Positions 1-12,296 of a stretch of 64,000 nucleotides of DNA are shown one piece after another. Both the position numbers and the translations under genes were made by a program. The notes beneath the pieces are model-generated. The model was given only the letters and a program-made list of their open reading frames with translations, was not told the origin of the DNA and did no database searches. Positions within the stretch are counted from its first letter, which is position 1. Every line of letters starts with the position of its first letter. Origin of the DNA: Cellulomonas hominis (GTDB taxonomy: Bacteria; Actinomycetota; Actinomycetes; Actinomycetales; Cellulomonadaceae); NCBI RefSeq assembly GCF_901521055.1, contig NZ_CABEGA010000095.1:18869-82868 (forward strand). Reading direction: 5' to 3'.

Positions 1-140
1 AGCGCAGGGAGCGGCTGGCGGACATGGTCGCCGGTGCCCGGCAGGTGTTCGTGACCGCCGCCGTCCCGGGCGACGTCCCCGAGCAGCTGTCCGGCGCGCG
101 GTACGACGTCATGGCGTCGGAGGTCGCCCGTGCCGTCTGA
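1..140 (+). CDS. recF: RecF, C-terminal end (partial)
   Basis: Only the last 45 codons are in the window; the frame starts at position 3 and ends with TGA at 138-140. The residues [16 protein letters not shown] and the following GARYDV match the C-terminal end of actinobacterial RecF, the ABC-type ATPase that loads RecA at gapped DNA. The position immediately before a DUF721 gene and gyrB is the usual dnaA-dnaN-recF-DUF721-gyrB-gyrA order. The stop overlaps the GTG start of the next gene, so the two are probably translationally coupled. Confidence 0.85.
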   Translation, partial: RRERLADMVAGARQVFVTAAVPGDVPEQLSGARYDVMASEVARAV

Positions 141-714
141 CGACGCCGGACCCGCGCGCGACGGGAGCAGCACCCCGGAGGTCGACCCCGCCGTGCCCGT
201 GTGCGAGCAGCTGGACATCACGCCGGCGACCCAGATGGCGAAGCGGTCGCTCGCCCGGTTCCGCTCCGTGGCGCGGTCGAAGGGCTACCGGCCCGGTCAG
301 GCGGCACGCGGCCGGTCCCCGCTGTCCCCCGCCGAGCGCGGCGGACCCGGGGTGCACCCTCGCGACCCGCTGACCGTGTCCAGCACGATGGCCTCGCTGT
401 TCCGCGACCGCGGCTGGGTGCAGGAGGTCTCGGTCGGCGGGGTCGTCGGCCGCTGGCGCGACGTCGTCGGGGACCAGATCGCCGACCACTGCACCCCGGA
501 GACGTTCGCCGACGGGGTCCTCGTCGTCCGGACCGACTCCTCGGCGTGGGCGCAGCAGCTCAAGATGCTCGCCCCGCAGCTCGTGCGGCGGATGGCGGAG
601 GACGTCGGCGAGGGCGTGGTGAAGGACGTGCGCGTGCTCGGCCCGGCCGGCCCGGGGTTCGGCAAGGGGCGGCGGGCGGTCCGCGGCCGGGGCCCGCGCG
701 ACACCTGGGGCTGA
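130..714 (+). CDS. DUF721 (DciA-like) domain protein
   Basis: A 194-aa protein starting at GTG 130 inside the end of recF. The first ~95 residues are hydrophilic, charged and low in structure. The C-terminal part (about residues 95-175) has the DUF721 pattern: [15 protein letters not shown], then a strand ending [14 protein letters not shown] and the helix [12 protein letters not shown]721 proteins include DciA, which recruits the replicative helicase DnaB. In actinobacteria the gene sits between recF and gyrB as here. A replication-initiation role is inferred from family and location, not shown by a catalytic motif. Confidence 0.85.
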   Translation: MPSDDAGPARDGSSTPEVDPAVPVCEQLDITPATQMAKRSLARFRSVARSKGYRPGQAARGRSPLSPAERGGPGVHPRDPLTVSSTMASLFRDRGWVQEVSVGGVVGRWRDVVGDQIADHCTPETFADGVLVVRTDSSAWAQQLKMLAPQLVRRMAEDVGEGVVKDVRVLGPAGPGFGKGRRAVRGRGPRDTWG

Positions 715-782
715 CACCCGCGCGCGCGGGGGACACGGTCCACAGGGGCCGCGGATCTGAGGGGTTCTGGCGTGGGGCCGGG

Positions 783-788
783 TACACT
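783..788 (+). promoter_or_regulatory. Candidate -10 element for gyrB
   Basis: TACACT lies in the 205-bp gap between the DUF721 stop and gyrB, fitting the TANNNT -10 pattern of primary actinobacterial sigma factors. No convincing -35 hexamer is visible at 16-18 bp upstream, so this is tentative. The leader would be about 125 nt. Confidence 0.3.
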
Positions 789-919
789 GTGAATCGACAT
801 GTCTGGCGCGTCTGCGCCGGTCCAGGACGCACGATCTCCGTCGTCGTGGAGTGATCCGCCCTCCCGCCCGGAGGACGCTCGTCTCCGCCGCGTGTGAGAA
901 CTGAGGAGCACCACCGCCC

Positions 920-2986
<2,067 letters not shown>

Positions 2987-3059
2987 CCGCGGCGCACCCG
3001 CTCCTCCCCGACCTCCCGGCCGCCTGCGCCGGGACCAGTCCCACCGAAGGACCTGATTC

Positions 3060-5668
<2,609 letters not shown>

Positions 5669-5672
<4 letters not shown>

Positions 5673-6436
5673 GCAGCGACACGCCGCCGTCCATCCCGCC
5701 CCGCAAGCAGTCGGGCAGCGACACGGCCGAGAAGCCGGCAGGCGGCCGCACGGCCACCGACACCGGCGCGCGGACGGGCACCACCACGACCACCTCCGGC
5801 AAGGCACCGACGGCCACCACGCCGACGGGCGCGACCTCGACGGGCACCACGTCGAAGGGGTCCGGCGCCCCGGCGCGCAGCGCGTCAACGGCGTCGCCGA
5901 GCACCAAGGCGACCCCCGCGGCAGCCGCTGCGACCACCACGCAGGAGCCCGTGCGCCCGGCCGCCGCCGCGCCGCGCACGAGCACCCCGGCCGGCTCTCC
6001 CCGCGACGACACCGACCGGAAGGCGTCCCCCTCCGCCGGGTCCCGTCCCGCGTCGGGCTCGCTCACCAGCGGCTCCGGCCCGCGGCGCGTGCGCCTCGCG
6101 GTCTCCCGGGTCGACCCGTGGTCGGTGATGAAGCTGTCGTTCCTCATCTCCGTCGCGATCGGCATCATGATCGTCGTCGCCACCGCGGTGGTGTGGCTGA
6201 CGCTCGACGGCCTGCACGTCTTCGCGTCGCTGAACGACCTCGTGACCGAGATCCTGGCCGACTCCAGCATCGACCTGATGCGGTACGTGGAGTTCGACCG
6301 CGTCATCTCCGTCGCGACCCTGGTCGCCGTCGTGGACGTGTTCCTCATCACGGCTCTCGCCACGATCGGGGCGTTCCTGTACAACATCACGGCCGCCCTG
6401 GTGGGCGGCGTGCACGTCACGATGACGGACGAGTGA
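5669..6436 (+). CDS. DUF3566 membrane protein
   Basis: A 255-aa protein whose first ~145 residues are a disordered Thr/Ser/Pro/Ala-rich tail, followed by a DUF3566 region with two membrane helices (about residues 155-178 and 215-240). Hallmarks are [19 protein letters not shown] and the end region [22 protein letters not shown]3566 genes lie directly after gyrA in many actinobacteria; no biochemical function is established. The ATG overlaps the gyrA stop, so it belongs to the gyrBA transcript. Cytoplasmic N-terminus and membrane anchoring are inferred. Confidence 0.9.
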
Positions 6437-6443
6437 CACCCGG

Positions 6444-6473
6444 TTTGGGCGGGCAGCCCCTGCTGGGGTAGTC
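6444..6473 (+). promoter_or_regulatory. Promoter of tRNA-Ile
   Basis: TTGGGC at 6444-6449 and TAGTCT at 6468-6473 are separated by 18 bp and precede the mature tRNA-Ile end by about 25 bp. This fits a primary-sigma-factor promoter for the tRNA, and possibly also for the DLW-39 gene and tRNA-Ala downstream. Confidence 0.5.
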
Positions 6474-6497
6474 TCGACCGGCACGCCAGCGTGCCAC

Positions 6498-6571
6498 GGG
6501 CCTATAGCTCAGACGGTTAGAGCGCTTCCCTGATAAGGAAGAGGTCAGAGGTTCAAGTCCTCTTAGGCCCA
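6498..6571 (+). tRNA. tRNA-Ile (GAT)
   Basis: The 74-nt cloverleaf begins with acceptor strand GGGCCTA and closes with TAGGCCC plus discriminator A. The anticodon stem CTTCC/GGAAG encloses the loop CTGATAA, giving anticodon GAT. The T arm contains GGTTCAAGTCC. CCA is not encoded. Location between gyrA and tRNA-Ala is conserved in actinobacteria. Confidence 0.97.
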
Positions 6572-6594
6572 CTCCCGAGCCCCTGGGGGAACCC

Positions 6595-6714
6595 ATGAAG
6601 AAGCTCCTGCTCCTGGTGGTCGTCGCCGCCGCCGGCTACGTCGCCTGGACGCGGTACGCCGCCGAGCGCGACGACCGCGACCTGTGGGCCGAGGTCACCG
6701 ACCCTGTCGAGTAG
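6595..6714 (+). CDS. DLW-39 family small protein
   Basis: A 39-aa protein starting MKKLLLLVVVAAAGYVAW and containing the family-defining DLW triplet in DDRDLWAEVTDP near the C-terminus. One membrane helix spans about residues 3-17. A GGGGGA ribosome binding site lies just upstream of ATG 6595. DLW-39 proteins are a named actinobacterial family of constant ~39-aa length with unknown function, typically encoded just downstream of gyrA between tRNA genes, exactly as here. It is short enough to be missed by length-filtered gene calling. Confidence 0.88.
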   Translation: MKKLLLLVVVAAAGYVAWTRYAAERDDRDLWAEVTDPVE

Positions 6715-6756
6715 GGCTCGCTCCACCACCCGCGTCCCGGTGCACCGGGGCGTCCC

Positions 6757-6832
6757 GGGGCCATGGCGCAATTGGTAGCGCACCTGCTTTGCAAGCAGGG
6801 GGTTAGGGGTTCGAGTCCCCTTGGCTCCACCA
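6757..6832 (+). tRNA. tRNA-Ala (TGC)
   Basis: The acceptor strand GGGGCCA pairs with TGGCTCC (one G-U pair), discriminator A at 6829, and CCA encoded at 6830-6832. The anticodon stem CCTGC/GCAGG holds the loop TTTGCAA, giving anticodon TGC. It is followed within 12 bp by a 17-bp hairpin terminator that recurs at 10583. Confidence 0.96.
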
Positions 6833-6838
6833 CCCGCA

Positions 6839-6885
6839 GCGCGACGAAGGCCCGGCACCTCGCAGGTGCCGGGCCTTCGTGCGTC
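6839..6885 (+). repeat. 47-bp direct repeat, copy 1 (contains terminator hairpin)
   Basis: This 47-bp sequence recurs without mismatch at 10578-10624. Inside it, ACGAAGGCCCGGCACCT (6844-6860) pairs perfectly with 6864-6880 around a 3-nt CGC loop, giving a 17-bp stem. It should terminate tRNA-Ala transcription rightwards and the oxidoreductase leftwards. The last two bases overlap the oxidoreductase stop codon. The exact duplication at both ends of a 3.7-kb block suggests the block arose by insertion or recombination at this terminator. Confidence 0.85.
6844..6880. terminator. Bidirectional terminator after tRNA-Ala
   Basis: A perfect 17-bp inverted repeat with a CGC loop (6861-6863). There is no long T-run, which is common for terminators in very G+C-rich genomes. 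It lies between convergent tRNA-Ala and the minus-strand oxidoreductase. Confidence 0.75.
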
Positions 6886-7921
6886 ATCCGGCGTCGGCGA
6901 CGACGACCTTGCCGATCACGTGCCCGGTCTCCACGTCGGCGTGGGCGCGGCGCATCTGCTCGGCCTCCAGCGGCGCGTAGGTGTGCGTGAGCGTCGTCCT
7001 CAGGCGCCCGGAGTCGACGAGACCGGAGACGACGTCGAGCAGCTCGTGCTGAGCGGTGAGGTCCCAGCCGTGCAGCGGGCGGGCGAACATGAACTCCCAG
7101 TGCCAGGAGATGCTCTTGCCCTTCAGGGCGGCGAAGTCCAGGTCGCCCTCGTCGTCGATCGCGACGATCTGACCGAACGGCCGGGTGACCGAGACGAACA
7201 GCGGCATCCGTCCCCTGCTCTGGGGAGTGAAGACGTAGTCCACCCCGCCGGGAGCGAGCCGGAGGATCTGCTCCTCCAGGTCCGGCGCGCCGTGGTCCAC
7301 GACCGCATCCGCGCCGAGCTCCTCCACCCACGCCCGTGACTCCTCGCGAGACGCGGTGGCGATCACGCGGACATCCGTCAACGCCTTGGCCAGCTGGATG
7401 AGGATCGAGCCGACGCCGCCGGCAGCTCCGAGGACGAGCAACGTCCCGGTGGTCTCCTTGTGCAGCTGGAGCTTGTGGAAGAGCGCCTCCCACGCCGTGA
7501 TGGTCGTCAGCGGCAACGCCGCAGCCTCGGCGTGGGTGAGCGTCCTCGGCTTGTGCCCGATGATGCGCTCGTCGACCAGCTGGCGTGCGGCGTACGTGCC
7601 GGGACGATCGAGCGTCCCTGCGTAGTAGACGTCGTCGCCGGGGCGGAACAGGGTGACCAGCTCGCCGACCGCGCTGACGGTTCCCGACGCGTCCCACCCG
7701 AGCACGCGATCGTCCGTGGCGGGACCGCCGCTGGCGCGCACCTTCACGTCGACGGGATTGACCGACACCGCCTTCACCTCGACGAGGACGTCGTGACCGG
7801 TCGGCGCAGCGGGAGCCGGGATCTCCGCGTCGACCAGGCTGCGGGTACCCGTGAGCGGCCCTCCGGAGCGCGAGACGATCGCACGCATCGTGCCGGTGGG
7901 CGAGGTGGTGGCGGATGTCAT
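6884..7921 (-). CDS. Zinc-type (quinone-oxidoreductase-like) alcohol dehydrogenase
   Basis: A 345-aa medium-chain dehydrogenase/reductase. The N-terminal GroES-like domain includes VEVKAVSVNPVDVKVR and DVLGWD-type residues; the Rossmann domain has LGAAGGVGSILIQLAK (NADPH-binding). Structural-zinc cysteines are absent, placing it with zinc-free NADPH:quinone oxidoreductase-like proteins that reduce quinones or reactive enals in the cytoplasm. It lies 108 bp downstream of, and co-oriented with, an HxlR regulator; HxlR regulators often control such electrophile/quinone-stress reductases, so control by it is inferred. The stop falls within the 47-bp repeat. Confidence 0.88.
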   Translation of the reverse strand: MTSATTSPTGTMRAIVSRSGGPLTGTRSLVDAEIPAPAAPTGHDVLVEVKAVSVNPVDVKVRASGGPATDDRVLGWDASGTVSAVGELVTLFRPGDDVYYAGTLDRPGTYAARQLVDERIIGHKPRTLTHAEAAALPLTTITAWEALFHKLQLHKETTGTLLVLGAAGGVGSILIQLAKALTDVRVIATASREESRAWVEELGADAVVDHGAPDLEEQILRLAPGGVDYVFTPQSRGRMPLFVSVTRPFGQIVAIDDEGDLDFAALKGKSISWHWEFMFARPLHGWDLTAQHELLDVVSGLVDSGRLRTTLTHTYAPLEAEQMRRAHADVETGHVIGKVVVADAG

Positions 7922-7988
7922 CGGTGTGAGCCCTCTCGTCGTGGTGCTGCCGGCTGCGGCGGCACGCGGACGATAGCTCCGGGGCAGT

Positions 7989-7997
7989 GGTTACCCG
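7989..7997. promoter_or_regulatory. Candidate HxlR operator, site 1
   Basis: GGTTACCCG lies upstream of the oxidoreductase. The reverse complement CGGGTAACC recurs at 8480-8488 upstream of the HxlR gene. In addition TACCCGA at 7992-7998 and TCGGGTA at about 8017-8023 form an inverted repeat. The repetition of this motif in both gaps of the block suggests a shared operator; binding is not shown. Confidence 0.4.
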
Positions 7998-8029
7998 AAA
8001 GGGGACCTGCTATCCATCGGGTAGTGCCC

Positions 8030-8416
8030 TCAGGCGTGGTCTCCCTGCGGCACCGCGCGCGCGTACTGCGACTCGGCCCACGTGCGGAGCGCGAACACGG
8101 GCACGAGCGCACCGCGGCCGTCCGCGGTGAGCGAGTACTCCACGTGCAGCGGCACCGCGGGGAAGACCGTGCGGTCGACGAGGCCGAAACGCTCCAGCCG
8201 GCGCAACGTCGAGGTCAGCACCTTCGGCGACACCCCCTGCAGCTGCCTCTGCAGCGAGCCGAAGCGCCGTGGACCGTCCGCCAGGGCCCCGATCGCGAGC
8301 GCCGCCCACTTGTTCGCCACGACGTCGAGAAGGTCCCGGCACGGGCAATCCGCCGAATAGACGTCGCCGCGAGGTCCGCCGTCGAGGCCGGTCGTTTCGC
8401 TTTCACATATCGTCAT
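8030..8416 (-). CDS. HxlR-family transcriptional regulator
   Basis: A 128-aa winged-helix protein. The HxlR signature is clear: CPCRDLLDVVANKWA, then GPRRFGSLQRQLQGVSPKVL (recognition helix) and LRRLERFGLVDRTVFPAVP followed by VEYSLTADGRG. Cys24/Cys26 sit just before the DNA-binding domain, where redox- or electrophile-sensing cysteines occur in HypR/YodB-like members, so thiol sensing is possible. It precedes the oxidoreductase on the same strand and is divergent from the large unknown gene at 8664, making it the likely regulator of both. Confidence 0.92.
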   Translation of the reverse strand: MTICESETTGLDGGPRGDVYSADCPCRDLLDVVANKWAALAIGALADGPRRFGSLQRQLQGVSPKVLTSTLRRLERFGLVDRTVFPAVPLHVEYSLTADGRGALVPVFALRTWAESQYARAVPQGDHA

Positions 8417-8479
8417 GTTCCACTCCCCCTGTCCGGCCGAAACGCCGAACTACTTCCCGTCCGATAGTAGCGGCCCTTG

Positions 8480-8488
8480 CGGGTAACC
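8480..8488. promoter_or_regulatory. Candidate HxlR operator, site 2
   Basis: CGGGTAACC in the 247-bp divergent gap between the HxlR gene and the unknown gene at 8664; its reverse complement is at 7989-7997. Nearby CTACT (about 8450) and AGTAG (about 8466) make a further short inverted repeat. The surrounding sequence is less G+C-rich than the rest of the window: 8401-8460 has 33 of 60 G+C. Confidence 0.4.
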
Positions 8489-8663
8489 ATCGACGACGGC
8501 ATAAATTCGTCCTGCTCGTGCGGCGCTTCACCCGCGTCGCACGACCGACAGAAGAAGTCGCATCCGTGGTGACAGATCGGTGACGGGCGCAGTCCCGACG
8601 GATTCGCGGTGGACTCACCGCAGCCTTCCACAGAATTTCGCGGCGATCCCTCGAGAGGAACGA

Positions 8664-10541
8664 ATGATGGTCACGCTCGTCGAACGCACCGTGCATCAGC
8701 CCGTCAGCACGCAGGTCCCAGCCGGAGCCGCCTCCCACCTGGTCGTGGAGCACCTCGGCGACCTGCTGGTGCGCGCCGACGCCCACCTCACTCGTGAGCG
8801 GTTCACGAACGAGAACTTCACCAAGGACGACCCCTACCGCGTGCGCGGCCAGGAGGTCTTCGTCGACGCGGTGCAGCAGGTGAGCGCCGATCTCGGTGCC
8901 TTCTCCGCGCGCTTCCCGGACCAGAGGGGACTCGTAGCCTCGTTCTCCGCCGCGTTGGCGACGGCAGCGACACGCGAGACCGGACTCGGGGAGATCGGCG
9001 TGGCCTATCGCTCGGCCCTGGAGGCGTTCCGCGACGCGTTCGAACCGAGCGCGTCGGGATCCCGCGCCCACGCGGTCTTCACCGACGAGGGTCTCGACGT
9101 GTACGTGCGCGTGGTCCGGCCGCAGCACGCCTCGGCAGATCAGGACTTCCTCGCCGCGGCCTCCGCCCTGCTCGGGTCGCGGCGGGAAGCGGAGGACAAC
9201 CTGACCGTCGACGAGCGCATCGCCGTGCGTGCCGCCTACTGGCTCCTCGACCAGGGCGTCCAGATCCCCGGCTCCTTCCCCATCTGGGGGACCTCGGGGT
9301 TCCGCGACGTGCAGACCTACGCCTCCATCACCGATCCCGGCGAGGGTCACCTGGCGGGCACCACGGTGTTCCCGGGCAACCTGCACGGGGTCATCGTCCA
9401 CGTCGAGCATCTCGAGCGGGGTGTGGACCGGAGCCGTGACGAGCTCGAGCCGTACCGCATTCCGTCTCCTCGCATGGTCGCCCGCGTCCGGCTCCACGTG
9501 GGTGCGGCCGCACCGACGTCCAGCTACATCGGTCGACCGCTGTTCGACGGCACGGTCGCCGACTCGCTGATCAAGACCAGCCGGACCTTCGCCGCAGCAG
9601 CGTCCTCGTTGCTCTCCGACGGTCTGGCCGAGGTGAAGTTCGCCGTCGAACGGCTGACGGCCCGGGAGGCAGTCGAGCTGCTGTCGTCGTTGGCGCGGGA
9701 AGTCCGGCGCGACCGTCACGCACAAGTTCTGTCCGCGGCCGTGAACATCAACATCCCCATTCTCGACGACCGCTCGGAGACCGTGAAGGCGCACGGCGAA
9801 GCGCGATGGGCGAGCACGCACGAGGAGATCGGACTGCTGGGCGTGGCGATCGCCGTCGCGGCGGGATTCGACAAGGTGACCTGGGACGGCACGGCGGACA
9901 CCTACCCGAGCCGGTGCATCACGGATCAGCTGACCCGGCCGGTCGCCCTCTCTCTCGTCCACCGAGCGCACGAATCCGGCTTGCTGACGTACTTCTCGGC
10001 GGGATTCCGTTACGACAACATCCCCGACGCCGTCATTTCCGGTGTCGACGGAATCGGTATCGGCGGGGCGCAGATCCTGCGCTACATGGACAAGGTCACC
10101 GGCAACCACGGACCGTTCCTGCCGGGCAACATCCAGCAGATCCTCGCCGTTCGCGACGCTGCCGCCGAGACGCCGGCCGGACGTGGCGGGCAGCTTCTCG
10201 CACGGCTGGATCGGCTCTACTACGAGGGGACCCTCGACATCGATGCCGAGCCCTGGCGGGAGCGCCTCTTCACCGCACTGCAGGAGGACGATGAGGCGGC
10301 GATCAGCGAGGCCCTCGATGCGCTCCAGAACATCGCCGACCGCGAGCCCGACACGGCACCGCCGCTCCTGGCCTGGGCGGGACGACTGGTGTCGGCCGGG
10401 AACGTGCTGGCGAGGAACCGCATCGACTCCCGGCACTGGGATCCCCTGATGGGCCGGATCCGCGACGCGGCGAGCCGCGGTGACATCGTCGCTCTTGAAG
10501 AGCACCTCCGTCCGGCCACGGTGCAGCCGCGCCTCCGCTAG
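8664..10541 (+). CDS. Large protein of unknown function, possible TIM-barrel C-terminal half
   Basis: I do not recognise this gene. From ATG 8664 (or the adjacent ATG 8667) it encodes ~625 aa; AGAGGA at 8654-8659 supports this start over an in-frame GTG at 8580 that lacks a ribosome binding site. No signal peptide or membrane helix. The N-terminal ~300 residues mix helices and strands. Residues ~305-500 look like an alpha/beta barrel: GLAEVKFAVERLTAREAVEL, the strand SAAVNINIPILDD, GFDKVTWDG, and near the end SGLLTYFSAGFR with GVDGIGIGGAQILR, resembling a terminal phosphate-binding barrel loop. A distant relation to (5-formylfuran-3-yl)methyl phosphate synthase-type barrels is a guess. Codon use is less G+C-biased than neighbours. 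Confidence 0.75.
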   Translation: MMVTLVERTVHQPVSTQVPAGAASHLVVEHLGDLLVRADAHLTRERFTNENFTKDDPYRVRGQEVFVDAVQQVSADLGAFSARFPDQRGLVASFSAALATAATRETGLGEIGVAYRSALEAFRDAFEPSASGSRAHAVFTDEGLDVYVRVVRPQHASADQDFLAAASALLGSRREAEDNLTVDERIAVRAAYWLLDQGVQIPGSFPIWGTSGFRDVQTYASITDPGEGHLAGTTVFPGNLHGVIVHVEHLERGVDRSRDELEPYRIPSPRMVARVRLHVGAAAPTSSYIGRPLFDGTVADSLIKTSRTFAAAASSLLSDGLAEVKFAVERLTAREAVELLSSLAREVRRDRHAQVLSAAVNINIPILDDRSETVKAHGEARWASTHEEIGLLGVAIAVAAGFDKVTWDGTADTYPSRCITDQLTRPVALSLVHRAHESGLLTYFSAGFRYDNIPDAVISGVDGIGIGGAQILRYMDKVTGNHGPFLPGNIQQILAVRDAAAETPAGRGGQLLARLDRLYYEGTLDIDAEPWRERLFTALQEDDEAAISEALDALQNIADREPDTAPPLLAWAGRLVSAGNVLARNRIDSRHWDPLMGRIRDAASRGDIVALEEHLRPATVQPRLR

Positions 10542-10577
10542 CAGCTCAGCGTCCGACCCTGTCCGCGCGACGACACC

Positions 10578-10624
10578 GCGCGACGAAGGCCCGGCACCTC
10601 GCAGGTGCCGGGCCTTCGTGCGTC
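10578..10624 (+). repeat. 47-bp direct repeat, copy 2 (contains terminator hairpin)
   Basis: Identical over 47 bp to 6839-6885. The hairpin stem is 10583-10599 with 10603-10619. It lies 36 bp after the unknown gene and 20 bp before the end of the minus-strand gene ending at 10645, so it can terminate both convergent transcripts. Together with copy 1 it brackets the HxlR block. Confidence 0.85.
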
Positions 10625-10644
10625 GTGCGGGTCGTGCGGTCGGG

Positions 10645-11601
10645 TCAGGCCTGGGGCCCGCTCTCCGTGGTGCCCTCGACCGGGGTGGTGCCGGTCGTGC
10701 CCTCGGACGCCGTCGCGCCGGTGTCGGGCTTCTTCGGGGCGGCACGGCGCTGCGTGGCCTTCTTGGTCGCCTCGGTCACCTTCTCGGTGGCGTCGGCGAC
10801 GCGCTCCTCGACGTCCTCGCGGACCTCGGCGACGCGCTCGGCGGCCTTCTGGGTGGCCTCACGGCTGCGGGCGACGGCCTCGCCGGCGGCCTGGCCCACG
10901 GCCTCCGCCGCGTCACCGGCGCGGGCGCGGAGCTGGTCGCCGGCGGGGGCCTCGGGCTCCCACGGCTCGGCCCACGGGTCGGTGGTGGTGCGGGACCGGG
11001 TCCAGGCGAAGACGCCGGCGCCGGCGCCGAGCAGCAGGGCGACGAGGAAGAACCGCTTGGCGCCCTTGTGCTTCTTCTTCGCGGGCTTGCCCGCGGCGGC
11101 GGCAGCACCGGCGGCCGCGGCCGCCAGGAGCGACTTCGTCTTCGCGGACTCCTTGTCGGCGACCTTCTCGACCACCGCGCCGGCCCGCTCCGCGGCGTCG
11201 TTGACCGCCTGGACCACCTTGGGCAGCAGCTCGTCGACCAGCTTGTCGTGCGCCGTGTCGATGACCGGCGTCGCGGCGACCGCGGCCTTCTCGACCCGCG
11301 GGGCGGCGGCCTTCACGCTCTCCTTGTACAGGTGGTCGATGCGGGGGACGAGCCACTCGACGGCGGCGTCGACGCGCGGCTGGCCCCAGTCGACCGCGTG
11401 GCCGGCGGCACCCTTGGCCAGCACGGCGGCCTCCGCGGCCTGCAGCTTGGCGGCGGCGGCGAGCTTGCCCGCGCCGTCGGCGGCCTTCACCCCGGCGTCG
11501 GCCAGCACGGCCCCCACGTCGGCCGCCTGCCCCTTGAGGCGCTCGGAGGTCGCGGGGTCGGAGACGATCTCGATCTTGTTCCGTCGGTGAAGGAACGCCA
11601 T
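10645..11601 (-). CDS. Ala/Lys-rich membrane-anchored helical protein (YtxH/apolipoprotein-like)
   Basis: A 318-aa protein starting at ATG 11601 (MAFLHRRNKIEIVSD) with a GGAGAG ribosome binding site; an upstream in-frame extension lacks one. Residues ~15-190 are long Ala-rich amphipathic helices with repeated AAxxA(E/K) patterns. One membrane helix FFLVALLLGAGAGVFAW follows a Lys-rich stretch (about residues 197-217). The C-terminal ~100 residues are again heptad-like coiled coil (RVAEVREDVEERVADATEKV) ending in a Thr/Gly tail. Similar YtxH-like actinobacterial proteins have no proven role; a structural or stress-related envelope role is inference. Composition is low-complexity, so homology searches will be noisy. 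Confidence 0.75.
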   Translation of the reverse strand: MAFLHRRNKIEIVSDPATSERLKGQAADVGAVLADAGVKAADGAGKLAAAAKLQAAEAAVLAKGAAGHAVDWGQPRVDAAVEWLVPRIDHLYKESVKAAAPRVEKAAVAATPVIDTAHDKLVDELLPKVVQAVNDAAERAGAVVEKVADKESAKTKSLLAAAAAGAAAAAGKPAKKKHKGAKRFFLVALLLGAGAGVFAWTRSRTTTDPWAEPWEPEAPAGDQLRARAGDAAEAVGQAAGEAVARSREATQKAAERVAEVREDVEERVADATEKVTEATKKATQRRAAPKKPDTGATASEGTTGTTPVEGTTESGPQA

Positions 11602-11749
11602 GTCCACACTCTCCTGCTCAGCTGGTCCGGTGTCGTCCCACTCTGCCACCGTCAGCCCTTTCGCGCAGGTGGCAGGCGTGTGTTCGTCGCGCGTGAACAC
11701 ACGATCCCCACCGGGCCGCCGCACAGGGGTCCGTGACAGGATGGCGGGC

Positions 11750-12289
11750 ATGCACGCGACCCTGCACACGAACCGTGGCGACATCCGCCTGGAGCTCTAC
11801 CCCAACCACGCCCCGAAGACCGTCGAGAACTTCCGCGGCCTCGCGACCGGCGAGAAGGAGTGGACCGACCCCGCGACCGGGGAGAAGAAGACCACGCCCC
11901 TCTACGACGGCGTCGTCTTCCACCGTGTGATCGACGGCTTCATGATCCAGGGCGGCGACCCGCTCGGCCGCGGCACCGGTGGCCCCGGCTACACGTTCGA
12001 CGACGAGATCCACCCCGAGCTGCGGTTCTCGGAGCCGTACCTGCTCGCGATGGCGAACGCCGGCCTGCGACGCGACCCGATCACCGGCCAGGTCGGCGGC
12101 ACGAACGGCTCGCAGTTCTTCATCACCGTCACCGAGACGCCGCACCTCAACGGCAAGCACACGATCTTCGGCAAGGTGGCCGACGACGAGAGCCGTGCCG
12201 TCGTCGACGCGATCGCCACGACGCGCACCCGCCCGGGCGACCGGCCGGTCGAGGACGTGGTGATCGAGTCGGTGTCGTTCGAGTCCTGA
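11750..12289 (+). CDS. ppiA: Peptidyl-prolyl cis-trans isomerase (cyclophilin)
   Basis: A 179-aa single-domain cyclophilin catalysing cis-trans isomerisation of Xaa-Pro bonds. Conserved elements include FHRVIDGFMIQGGD (catalytic Arg, Phe, Met and Gln), then GTNGSQFFITV and LNGKHTIFGKV. No signal peptide, so cytoplasmic. The start MHATLHTNRGDI at 11750 is typical; an ATG 9 bp upstream (11741) is possible. CAGGAT at 11737-11742 sits 7 nt before ATG 11750, compatible with a leaderless message. The rhomboid gene begins 7 bp after the stop. ppiA in this place is conserved in mycobacteria. Confidence 0.95.
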   Translation: MHATLHTNRGDIRLELYPNHAPKTVENFRGLATGEKEWTDPATGEKKTTPLYDGVVFHRVIDGFMIQGGDPLGRGTGGPGYTFDDEIHPELRFSEPYLLAMANAGLRRDPITGQVGGTNGSQFFITVTETPHLNGKHTIFGKVADDESRAVVDAIATTRTRPGDRPVEDVVIESVSFES

Positions 12290-12296
12290 CGCCTCG

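Noticed and set aside
8580..8663. N-terminal extension of the unknown gene to GTG 8580
   Set aside because: No ribosome binding site, whereas AGAGGA lies just before ATG 8664/8667.
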